From Ruminococcus sp. (lineage in GTDB: Bacteria; Bacillota; Clostridia; Oscillospirales; Ruminococcaceae), in contig NZ_JAHZAX010000002.1 in NCBI RefSeq assembly GCF_019423705.1, positions 220,165-284,164 of the forward strand: 64,000 nucleotides of DNA, given 5' to 3'. Under the pieces are notes generated by a model that was given only the letters and a program-made list of their open reading frames with translations, was not told the origin of the DNA and made no database searches. Shown one piece after another: positions 25,149 through 33,000 of this stretch. Each line of letters begins with the position of its first letter. Position 1 is the first letter of the stretch. The position numbers were made by a program, and so were the translations under genes.

Positions 25149-26041
25149 GCGATATTCTAAAAAGCTGCGCCCTTTGCCCGAGAGAGTGCAAGGTCAACAG
25201 ATATGAGCGCAAGGGCTTTTGCGGAGAAGACGCAACCGTGCGCATTGCCCGTGCGGAGCTCCATCAATGGGAAGAGCCGTGCATTAGCGGCAAAAATGGT
25301 TCGGGAACTGTGTTCTTTTCGGGGTGCTGCCTCAAATGCTGCTTCTGTCAGAATTACGAAATATCCGCAGAGGGCAAGGGCTTTGAGCTCACCGAGCAGG
25401 AGCTTGCGGAGACTTTTCTGCGGCTGCAAGATATGGGTGCGCACAACATCAACCTTGTGAACCCGACTCACTTTGTTCCGCAGATAATTACAGCGCTGGA
25501 TATCTGCAAGGATAGTCTGCATATCCCAGTTGTTTACAATACAGGTGGTTATGATAAGCCCGAAACGCTGGAGCTTTTAGGCGACAGGGTGAAGATTTTT
25601 CTGCCCGATCTGAAATATTCTGACCCACAGCTTTCGGCGGATTATTCCAAAGCTTCCGATTATTTTGAAGCTACGGCAAAAGCTATCCGCAAAATGGTGG
25701 ATATTGCGGGCAAACCTGTTTTTGATGAAAACGGGATAATGCAAAGAGGCGTTATCGTGCGGCATTTGGTGCTTCCAACGCACCGCAAGGATTCTATCAA
25801 GCTTATGGAATGGCTGGGAGAAAACTTCGCAAAAGATGAAATTATGGTCAGCCTTATGAGCCAGTTCACGCCCGTTTACAAGGCATTCGATCACAAAGAG
25901 CTTTGCCGAAAGACTGCGACTTTTGAATACAATTCAGTTATCGACGTGGTGAACAAGTACGGCTTTAACGGATTTATTCAGAGCAGAACTTCCGCAAACG
26001 CTGACTTTATCCCCCAATTTTATGATGAAAAATATTATTGA
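25145..26041 (+). CDS. Radical SAM protein, PflA/PflX-like (COG1313 type)
   Basis: A 298-residue radical SAM enzyme. An N-terminal cysteine cluster (CALCPRECKVNR ... GFCG) precedes the radical SAM motif CCLKCCFCQNYEIS (CxxxCxxC). The body resembles uncharacterised pyruvate formate-lyase activase-like proteins (GCCLKCCFCQN, NLVNPTHFVPQI, VYNTGGYDKPETL, FLPDLKYSDP). No glycyl radical enzyme gene is nearby, so it is unlikely to be a dedicated activase of a neighbour. It overlaps the upstream zinc-ribbon gene by 4 bases (ATGA) and ends the operon at a strong terminator. Confidence 0.85.
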   Translation: MSDILKSCALCPRECKVNRYERKGFCGEDATVRIARAELHQWEEPCISGKNGSGTVFFSGCCLKCCFCQNYEISAEGKGFELTEQELAETFLRLQDMGAHNINLVNPTHFVPQIITALDICKDSLHIPVVYNTGGYDKPETLELLGDRVKIFLPDLKYSDPQLSADYSKASDYFEATAKAIRKMVDIAGKPVFDENGIMQRGVIVRHLVLPTHRKDSIKLMEWLGENFAKDEIMVSLMSQFTPVYKAFDHKELCRKTATFEYNSVIDVVNKYGFNGFIQSRTSANADFIPQFYDEKYY

Positions 26042-26047
26042 TCGCAT

Positions 26048-26079
26048 TTCCGTCAAGTGACCCTTGGCGGAATTTTTTT
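26048..26079 (+). terminator. Intrinsic terminator of the lrp-to-radical-SAM operon
   Basis: TTCCGTCAAG (26048-26057) pairs with CTTGGCGGAA (26063-26072) with one wobble, followed by seven Ts. Confidence 0.9.
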
Positions 26080-26105
26080 GTAATAAAATTGTTATACAAT
26101 CACTA

Positions 26106-26134
26106 TTGACTTTTTGCACAAAAAAGTTTATAAT
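26106..26134 (+). promoter_or_regulatory. Sigma-A promoter of the HD-domain gene
   Basis: TTGACT (26106-26111), a 17-bp spacer and TATAAT (26129-26134), about 85 bp upstream of the start codon. Confidence 0.75.
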
Positions 26135-26221
26135 ATAAACATAGAGTTTGGATCAACAAACTTTATCATTCATCATTCGCCAACAGTTTTGACAGGTTAA
26201 TTTTGAAAAGAGGTTATGCCA

Positions 26222-26746
26222 ATGTCAAAGGCTTTCGGTTCAAGATACTCTATTGAAAAATCTGAGCAAGCCAAAGAGTATTTTGAGTTTGTAAAGGACC
26301 TGCTTGACAGCGATGTTGTAAACGAAATGAAGAATTTTCGACATCATTACAGTACCACCTGCTATCAGCATTGTCTGAATGTTTCTTATTATAATTATCT
26401 TGTGTGCAGAAAGCTGGGGCTAAATTCCCGTTCGGCCGCAAGAGCCGGGCTTCTCCACGATCTGTTTTTGTACGATTGGAGAGAGCGTGAAAAGAAAAAA
26501 GGCGAAATGCCTCACGGAATGACCCACCCAAAGGTCGCCCTCAACAATGCAAAGCAGCATTTTGAGATCGGCAAGCGAGAGGAAGATATGATCGTCAAGC
26601 ATATGTGGCCGCTGACGCTGAAATTCCCAAAGTACGCTGAGTCTTATGTTATCGTGTGTATCGACAAGTACGCAGCTATGCTGGAGATCGGTTCATACTG
26701 GGGTCAGAAAATGAAAGAAAAAGCTAGAAGCTTGAAACAGCACTAA
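26222..26746 (+). CDS. HD-domain protein (predicted phosphohydrolase)
   Basis: A 174-residue HD-superfamily protein. Metal-ligand candidates are His in TTCYQHCLNVSYY, the HD pair in ARAGLLHDLFLYDW and the later His in MPHGMTHPKVAL. Clostridial members of this group are usually labelled HD domain-containing or HDIG-like proteins, with phosphohydrolase activity inferred. The substrate is unknown. The ATG at 26222 lies 8 bases after AAAGAGG; an ATG at 26216 would be too close. The gene is monocistronic with its own promoter and terminator. Confidence 0.82.
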   Translation: MSKAFGSRYSIEKSEQAKEYFEFVKDLLDSDVVNEMKNFRHHYSTTCYQHCLNVSYYNYLVCRKLGLNSRSAARAGLLHDLFLYDWREREKKKGEMPHGMTHPKVALNNAKQHFEIGKREEDMIVKHMWPLTLKFPKYAESYVIVCIDKYAAMLEIGSYWGQKMKEKARSLKQH

Positions 26747-26750
26747 TGCA

Positions 26751-26783
26751 AACGGGACAGGATATTGCCTGCCCCGTTTTTTG
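26751..26783 (+). terminator. Intrinsic terminator of the HD-domain gene
   Basis: AACGGGACAGG (26751-26761) pairs with CCTGCCCCGTT with one mismatch, followed by TTTTTT. Confidence 0.88.
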
Positions 26784-26813
26784 ATGTTCATATCATAATA
26801 ATTTAAACAATAC

Positions 26814-26855
26814 AAAAAGGCGCCCTGCTGAGATTTACCCCAGCAAGGCGCTTTT
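26814..26855 (-). terminator. Intrinsic terminator of the glycogen operon
   Basis: On the minus strand AAGCGCCTTGCTGG pairs with TCAGCAGGGCGCCTTT (with small bulges), and a T tract ends at 26814. It lies 35 bp past the glgA stop codon. Confidence 0.88.
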
Positions 26856-26889
26856 CCCGTCTGTCAGGCAAAACAAACGGTTATTGGTG

Positions 26890-28302
26890 TTAGTGAATAT
26901 CGTTATAAAGTGCGATGTATGCCTTAGCAGATTTTTCCCAGCTAAAGTCCTGCTTGAGCGCTGTATTCACAAGTCTGCCCCATTTCATCTTGTCGTCGTA
27001 ATAAGCTCTCGCTCTAACGACTGCGTCAAGCATATCGTGGGCGTTGTATGACTTGAATGTGAAGCCGTTTCCGCCCTTGTCACCGGCGTCGTGGATACTG
27101 TCTCTCAGTCCGCCCGTCTCTCTTACGATCGGGATAGTGCCGTACCTAAGGGAGATCATCTGAGCCAAGCCGCAAGGCTCGCTCTGGGAAGGCATAAGGA
27201 ACATATCAGCGCCTGCGTAAATTTTCTTTGAAAGTTCAGGAACGAAACCGATAGTCAGACCAACTCTGTCAGGATAGCGATAGTGCATTTCGCTGAAAAA
27301 GTCCTCGTATATCTTCTCGCCCGAACCGAGAATGGCAAATTTGCAGCCAAGTCTGATGATATCCTCGAAAACGTACTTGATAAGGTCGAGACCCTTATGA
27401 GAAACAAACCTTGTAACGATTCCGATAACAGGCTCTTTGCCGTGCGACATACCCATTTCACTGAGCAAAGCGTGCTTGCAGACAGCCTTGCCCGTTTTGT
27501 CGTTAAGACTATAATTCTTTGCTATAACAGGGTCTTTTGCAGGATCGTAGATATTCTGATCTATTCCGTTGAGAATGCCGCAAAGCTTGTACTGCTTGCC
27601 GACAAGCTCTCTGTCAAGGCCGTGCGAATACCAAGGATCGAGAATTTCCCAAGCATAGCTAGGTGAAACTGTTGTCACCTTATCAGCTGTTTCAATGGCA
27701 GCTTTCATAAAGTTTACATCGCCGTCATATGTGAGCAGATCGGTGTGATAAAGAGGGATACCCATAATATCGTTGATAAGCTCAAGACCATACTGACCCT
27801 GATACTGGATATTGTGGATCGTAAACACCGTCTTGATATCCTCATAGCCCTGCTGATAGCGATAGAAAATATCGTAATAAACAGGCACGAGCGCCGTCTG
27901 CCAGTCATTGGCGTTAATGATGTTCGGCTTGAAATCAATGTAACGGATAAGCTCCAGCACCGCTCTCGAGAAGAAAATAAATCTCTCAGCGTCGTCATAG
28001 AAGCCGTAAAGACCGTTTCGCTGGAAATAGTATTCGTTATCCAGCAGATAGTAGGTCACGCCGTTCACAACACCTGTGAACACGCCGCAATACTGATTTC
28101 TCCAGGCAACAGGCACGGTGAAATTGGTCATATAAGTAAGCTTGTCCCTTAGCTCTTGCTTAATGGAGCTGTAATACGGAATTACGACACGACAGTCGTT
28201 TCCCTCCGCATTGATCGCCGCAGGCAGAGAGCCTGCAACATCAGCAAGTCCGCCGGAAGCGATGAAAGGCAGAGCCTCACTTGCCGTATATAGTATGTTC
28301 AT
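26890..28302 (-). CDS. glgA: Glycogen synthase (ADP-glucose) GlgA
   Basis: GT5-family glycosyltransferase adding glucose from ADP-glucose to the glycogen chain, 470 residues. Visible are the N-terminal SEALPFIASGGLADVAGSLP, TIHNIQYQGQYG, and the C-terminal nucleotide-sugar stretch PSQSEPCGLAQMISLRYGTIPIVRETGGL. The usual KTGGL lysine near residue 15 is alanine here (ASGGL). That variant occurs in some bacterial GlgA proteins but is worth noting. AGAGGGG lies upstream of the ATG. It is the last gene of glgB-glgC-glgD-glgA. Confidence 0.95.
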   Translation of the reverse strand: MNILYTASEALPFIASGGLADVAGSLPAAINAEGNDCRVVIPYYSSIKQELRDKLTYMTNFTVPVAWRNQYCGVFTGVVNGVTYYLLDNEYYFQRNGLYGFYDDAERFIFFSRAVLELIRYIDFKPNIINANDWQTALVPVYYDIFYRYQQGYEDIKTVFTIHNIQYQGQYGLELINDIMGIPLYHTDLLTYDGDVNFMKAAIETADKVTTVSPSYAWEILDPWYSHGLDRELVGKQYKLCGILNGIDQNIYDPAKDPVIAKNYSLNDKTGKAVCKHALLSEMGMSHGKEPVIGIVTRFVSHKGLDLIKYVFEDIIRLGCKFAILGSGEKIYEDFFSEMHYRYPDRVGLTIGFVPELSKKIYAGADMFLMPSQSEPCGLAQMISLRYGTIPIVRETGGLRDSIHDAGDKGGNGFTFKSYNAHDMLDAVVRARAYYDDKMKWGRLVNTALKQDFSWEKSAKAYIALYNDIH

Positions 28303-28339
28303 ATCCGAACCCCTCTTTCATAATGAGATAATTCCAAAG

Positions 28340-29467
28340 TTATACAGAAGCGCCCTTTCCAACATACATTGGATACTGTGGCGAGCTTGTAAGGATATGA
28401 TTATCGCATATTGTTACATTCTTGTCTGTGATGAGATAGTTGAGCTCAGCATTGTCGCCGACAGTTGTTCCCTGCATAAGGATACAGTTCTTGACCTTTG
28501 CGCCCTTGCCGACCTTTACGCCTCTGAACAGTACAGAGTTCTCAACTTCGCCCTCGATGATACAGCCGTCAGCGATAAGTGAATTTGTCACCTTGCTGTC
28601 GAGATCATACTTAACAGGAGCGTTGTCGCTTACCTTTGTGTAGATCGAACGCTTTGGAACGAAAAGCTGTCTAGCATTAACAGGATCAAGCAGAGCCATA
28701 TTCGACTTGAAATAGCTTGCAGGGCTGTTGAGCTTGCTGAAATAGTTGCTGTATTCATAAACCTTGATCTTGAGGTCTCTGCACTTTTCCTGAAGAATGT
28801 TTCTTTCAAAGCTTACGTTGCCTCTTGCATAAGCGTCGTTGACCATATCAATAAGGAAGTCCATTGACATAACGAAAATGTTAAGGCTCGTTGTGCAAGT
28901 GCCGCTGAGTTCAGGGTTGATGAGAACGGAAGTTACGTTCTTGCCATCGTCAACGTTGAAAACTGTTGAAGTCTTGATATCGTCAGAGCTGTAAACGCCT
29001 GTGTGAGCAACGGCTGTGATATCAGCGCCGCTTTCGATGTGTGCTTCAACGATAGGCTTATAGTCGATATTTGTTACAACATCACAGTCAGAAAGGACCA
29101 CATACTTAGCCATTGAATGCTTGATAAAGCTCATTGCGCCGTAAAGTGCTTCGATCCTGCCTCTGTAAAGTGTGCTGTCAACATTACCGAAAGGTGGCAG
29201 GATATAAAGTCCGCCCTTCTTTCTTGCAAGGTCCCACTCTCTTGCTGAGCCAAGGTGATCCAGCAAGGACTGATAGTTAGACTTTGTGATAACACCGACC
29301 TCACTAATGCCGCTGTTTACCATATTTGAAAGTGGGAAGTCGATAAGACGGTATCTGCCGCCGAACATTATCGAACCCATTGTTCTGTTTTTTGTCATAT
29401 CGCCAAGAGTCGTGTCGTGCATATTTGCGAAAACAAGACCCAGTACATTACCCATATTTACATCCAT
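28340..29467 (-). CDS. glgD: Glucose-1-phosphate adenylyltransferase regulatory subunit GlgD
   Basis: Firmicutes-type GlgD, the non-catalytic partner that forms hetero-oligomers with GlgC and modulates its affinity and activation. The 375 residues have the nucleotidyltransferase fold and a C-terminal beta-helix. The nucleotide-binding GGxGTRL motif is replaced by NMHDTTLGDMT, while FGGRYRLIDFPLSNMVNSGI is preserved. It lies directly between glgC (17 bases) and glgA in the same operon, as in other clostridial genomes. AAAGGA precedes the ATG at 29467. Confidence 0.93.
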   Translation of the reverse strand: MDVNMGNVLGLVFANMHDTTLGDMTKNRTMGSIMFGGRYRLIDFPLSNMVNSGISEVGVITKSNYQSLLDHLGSAREWDLARKKGGLYILPPFGNVDSTLYRGRIEALYGAMSFIKHSMAKYVVLSDCDVVTNIDYKPIVEAHIESGADITAVAHTGVYSSDDIKTSTVFNVDDGKNVTSVLINPELSGTCTTSLNIFVMSMDFLIDMVNDAYARGNVSFERNILQEKCRDLKIKVYEYSNYFSKLNSPASYFKSNMALLDPVNARQLFVPKRSIYTKVSDNAPVKYDLDSKVTNSLIADGCIIEGEVENSVLFRGVKVGKGAKVKNCILMQGTTVGDNAELNYLITDKNVTICDNHILTSSPQYPMYVGKGASV

Positions 29468-29484
29468 TTTTACTCGGTCCTTTC

Positions 29485-30687
29485 TTAGATATTCTCATAA
29501 ATTATCGCCTTAGGTGCAACAACGCTTCCCTCAGCTACTGTAAGATTGTTACCAACGACTGCAACGCCCCAAGAGTCTTTGTCCTCGATAGTTTCAGGTC
29601 TTGCGCCGATCTGAGAATTTTCTCCGATGACCGTGTTCTCGCCAACGATAGCATACTCTACCTTTGCGCCCTTCTTTACTACTGCGCCAGGCATAAGGAT
29701 AGAGTCATAAATAACTGCGCCCTCTTCAACAGTAACGCCGTCAGAGATCATTGAGAACTCAACTGAGCCGTCGATAACGCAGCCCTCTGTTATCATTGAG
29801 TTCTGTACTTGTGCGTTCTTGCCGATGCTCTGAGGTGGCATAACAGGGTTTCTTGAATAGATCTTCCAGCTCGGATCGTAAAGGTCTATAGGGATATTAG
29901 GATTGATAAGATCCATATTTGCTTCCCAAAGCGAGTCGATAGTTCCAACGTCCTTCCAGTATCCGTCGAAACGATAAGCAACGAGCTTCTCGCCTGCTTC
30001 TCTCATATCAGGGATAATGTTCTTACCAAAGTCCTTAGAAGCGTCCTTATCGTTCTCGTTTGCGATAAGATAAGCTTTCAGCTTCTTCCAAGTGAATATG
30101 TAGATACCCATTGAAGCAAGTGTTGAACGTGGGTTCTTTGGCTTCTCCTCGAAGTCGATGATATTGTCATCGTCATCAGTTATCATAATGCCGAAACGTG
30201 AAGCTTCTTCCTTTGGAACGTCCAAAACTGCGATAGTAGCGTCAGCGTTCTTTGCCTTATGATAGTTGAGCATTTTGTTATAATCCATTTTGTAGATGTG
30301 GTCGCCAGAGAGAACTACAACGTACTCAGGGTCGTATCTGTCTACAAATCCGATGTTCTGATAGATAGCGTTTGCAGTACCTGAATACCAGTCAGCGCCC
30401 GAAGCGGTCTGATATGGAGGAAGCACGTGAACGCCGCCGTGAATCCTGTCGAGGTCCCAAGGCTGACCATTTCCGATGTACTCGTTGAGCACCAACGGCT
30501 GATACTGCGTCAGCACGCCGACTGTATCAATACCCGAATTAATACAGTTTGAAAGCGGAAAATCAATGATACGATACTTTGCGCCGAATGGCACGGCTGG
30601 TTTTGCAACGTTCTGTGTCAGGGCATAAAGTCTGCTGCCCTGGCCGCCTGCCAGCAACATTGCAACACATTCTTTTTTGTTGAACAT
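29485..30687 (-). CDS. glgC: Glucose-1-phosphate adenylyltransferase GlgC
   Basis: Makes ADP-glucose from ATP and glucose-1-phosphate, the committed step of glycogen synthesis. The 400 residues carry the catalytic loop MLLAGGQGSRLYALT, PFGAKYRIIDFPLSNCINSG, the catalytic aspartate region VLSGDHIYKMDY, substrate-binding FEEKPKNP and a C-terminal left-handed beta-helix. The ATG at 30687 (MFNKKECVAML) is preferred after GGTGGGTG. An in-frame start 42 bases upstream has no ribosome site. It is paired with glgD. Confidence 0.96.
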   Translation of the reverse strand: MFNKKECVAMLLAGGQGSRLYALTQNVAKPAVPFGAKYRIIDFPLSNCINSGIDTVGVLTQYQPLVLNEYIGNGQPWDLDRIHGGVHVLPPYQTASGADWYSGTANAIYQNIGFVDRYDPEYVVVLSGDHIYKMDYNKMLNYHKAKNADATIAVLDVPKEEASRFGIMITDDDDNIIDFEEKPKNPRSTLASMGIYIFTWKKLKAYLIANENDKDASKDFGKNIIPDMREAGEKLVAYRFDGYWKDVGTIDSLWEANMDLINPNIPIDLYDPSWKIYSRNPVMPPQSIGKNAQVQNSMITEGCVIDGSVEFSMISDGVTVEEGAVIYDSILMPGAVVKKGAKVEYAIVGENTVIGENSQIGARPETIEDKDSWGVAVVGNNLTVAEGSVVAPKAIIYENI

Positions 30688-30718
30688 AATTAATTCACCC
30701 ACCAATTTTAATTTAAGT

Positions 30719-32740
30719 CTATTTTTCATCAGCCTTTTTGGCTGTTGACTTCTTTATTGTTTTTGCCTTTGAAGATTTCTTCACGGCTGTTTTCTTTGCC
30801 GGTGTCTTTTCCTTTGCGGCTGATTTTTTCTTAGGCTTTGGCCTTTTCTCTTTCTTAATCGTAAAATACATACAGGAGAAAGCAGGGATATCAATGCAAA
30901 CAGACTGATCGAAGCCGTGCATTTTCTCGTCAACGGCCTTTACTGTGCCATTCGTGCAAGGCGAACCGTCAACTGATGAAGAGTTGAACACCTCAGTATA
31001 GCTGCCCCAATAAGGAACGCCGAAGCAATAAGATTTTCTCTCAACAGGCACGAAGTTGCAAACGATGATAAGCTCTCCGCCGCTGTTGTCGAAACGTCTG
31101 AAAATAATGATGCTCTGTCTGAAATCGTCGTTGGATATCCAGCTAAAGCCCTCCCAAGAGAAATCTCTCTCCCAAAGCTGAGGGTGGTCAAGATAGAAAT
31201 GATTGAGATTTTTGGAATAGTTAAGATAATTCCTGTGGTTCTCATACTCATCGACCAAGAACCATTCAAGACCGTTCTCATAATCCCACTCTCTGAACTG
31301 GGCAAAGTCAGCGCCCATAAAGAGCAGCTTTTTGCCGGGGTGCGCCATCATATAAGCCATAAACAGCTTTGACTGCTTGAACTTATTATCGACGTCAGAG
31401 CCAAACATTTTATTGACCAGCGAAGCCTTTCCGTGAACGACCTCGTCGTGAGATATCGGAAGGATAAAGTTTTCCGAGAAAGCATAGAAGAAGGAGAACG
31501 TCAGCATATCGTGGTGGAACGCCCTATTGATAGGGTCAAGTGCCATATACTTTAGCATATCGTTCATCCAGCCCATATTCCACTTGAAGTTGAAGCCAAG
31601 TCCTCCGTCGCTGGCAGGTTTTGTTACCATTGGCCAAGATGTAGATTCCTCGGCGATCATAAGTGTGTTAGGGTTTCTGCCGAAAACTGCTGTGTTAAGG
31701 TCTTTGAAGAACTGAACTGCCTCAAGGTTTTCCTTTCCGCCGTACTTATTCGGCGTCCATTCGCCGTCTCTTCTGTCATAATCGAGGTAGAGCATTGAAG
31801 CCACGGCGTCAACTCTCAGTCCGTCGATATGATACTTTTCTATCCAGTAAAGAGCGTTTGAGATAAGGAAAGATTTAACTTCTCCCTTTGAATAGTCAAA
31901 TACTCTTGTACCCCAAGTTAAGTGATCCGCCTTTTTCGGGTCGGAATATTCGTAAGCAGGGCCGCCGTCAAATTCAAAGAGTCCTGCCTCGTCTCTCGGA
32001 AAATGCGCAGGAACCCAGTCAAGGATAACGCCAATGCCTGCCAAATGAAACAAATCGACCATTTTCATAAATTCATAAGGCGTGCCGAAACGTGATGTCG
32101 GTGCAAAATAGCCAATGCCCTGATAGCCCCAGCTTCCGTCAAATGGAAACTCAGCCAGCGGCATAAGCTCGATATGGGTATAACCCATTTCCTTTATATA
32201 AGGAATGATAGTGTCAGCAAATCCGACATAAGAAAAATACTTGCCGTCTGTGCAGGTCTTCCAAGAATTGAGGTGGACTTCATAGATGTTCATAGGGGCA
32301 TTATAAATGTCCTTAGACTTCTTTTCCGTCATCCACTTCTTATCGCTCCAAAGATATCCATCGATATCAAAGACCTTTGAACCTGTGTTAGGTGCGACTT
32401 CCATATGTGTGCCATAAGGGTCAGCCTTGTAATGCTTCTTATCATCGCAGCCATAAACGCAATATTTATATGTATCATAAGTCTCAAGCCCAGTCACGAA
32501 AGTTTCCCATATCTCGGAGCTGTCAAGCAGCTCCATAGGGTTTGCATTTTCGTCCCAGTTATTGAAATCGCCGATAACCGAAACAGCCTTTGCGTGTGCA
32601 GCCCAAACTCTGAAATAATAACCTTTTACGCCGTCTTTCTCGCCCTTATGGCAGCCAAGAAACTTATATGTTTCGCAGTTTGTGCCATTGTGGAAAAGAT
32701 AGAGCGGGAGCTCATATTCCTTTGGAATATTATCTATCAT
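30719..32740 (-). CDS. glgB: 1,4-alpha-glucan branching enzyme GlgB with a polylysine C-terminal tail
   Basis: GH13 enzyme that introduces alpha-1,6 branches into glycogen. An N-terminal CBM48-type domain (YYFRVWAAHAKAVSVIGDFNNWD) precedes the (beta/alpha)8 catalytic domain, with DGLRVDAVASMLYLDY (nucleophile Asp), the acid Glu in IAEEST and the transition-state His-Asp in ISHDEVVHGK. At 673 residues it is longer than typical (about 630). The last 45 residues (629-673) contain 20 lysines with Ala, Pro, Ser and Thr, like a histone H1 tail. It is first in the glycogen operon, with GGGAGG before the ATG and a promoter about 60 bp upstream. Confidence 0.95.
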   Translation of the reverse strand: MIDNIPKEYELPLYLFHNGTNCETYKFLGCHKGEKDGVKGYYFRVWAAHAKAVSVIGDFNNWDENANPMELLDSSEIWETFVTGLETYDTYKYCVYGCDDKKHYKADPYGTHMEVAPNTGSKVFDIDGYLWSDKKWMTEKKSKDIYNAPMNIYEVHLNSWKTCTDGKYFSYVGFADTIIPYIKEMGYTHIELMPLAEFPFDGSWGYQGIGYFAPTSRFGTPYEFMKMVDLFHLAGIGVILDWVPAHFPRDEAGLFEFDGGPAYEYSDPKKADHLTWGTRVFDYSKGEVKSFLISNALYWIEKYHIDGLRVDAVASMLYLDYDRRDGEWTPNKYGGKENLEAVQFFKDLNTAVFGRNPNTLMIAEESTSWPMVTKPASDGGLGFNFKWNMGWMNDMLKYMALDPINRAFHHDMLTFSFFYAFSENFILPISHDEVVHGKASLVNKMFGSDVDNKFKQSKLFMAYMMAHPGKKLLFMGADFAQFREWDYENGLEWFLVDEYENHRNYLNYSKNLNHFYLDHPQLWERDFSWEGFSWISNDDFRQSIIIFRRFDNSGGELIIVCNFVPVERKSYCFGVPYWGSYTEVFNSSSVDGSPCTNGTVKAVDEKMHGFDQSVCIDIPAFSCMYFTIKKEKRPKPKKKSAAKEKTPAKKTAVKKSSKAKTIKKSTAKKADEK

Positions 32741-32799
32741 AAATCAGCCTCCCTTGATTTTGTGAAAACCGCTGATATTTCGCAGTATCCCATATTTAT

Positions 32800-32828
32800 A
32801 TTTTAACCTTTTTTGAACATTTTTGCAA
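32800..32828 (-). promoter_or_regulatory. Promoter of the glycogen operon
   Basis: On the minus strand: TTGCAA (32828-32823), a 17-bp spacer and TAAAAT (32805-32800), 60 bp upstream of the glgB ATG. The AT-rich remainder of the gap (32829-33000) shows no further feature I can support, and spoIIE has no obvious terminator there. Confidence 0.6.
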
Positions 32829-33000
32829 TAGCTTTAGTTGTTATTCTCATATTGTCACAGATTTCAACACATCTATTTATATATTTTGCACAATAGAGTT
32901 AATTTAATAACTAAACTATTTTACGAAAATCCGAATTTGTCTCGAAAATTATACGAAAAGCTGATATATTCAACATATACATAGAATTTATTTACATATT

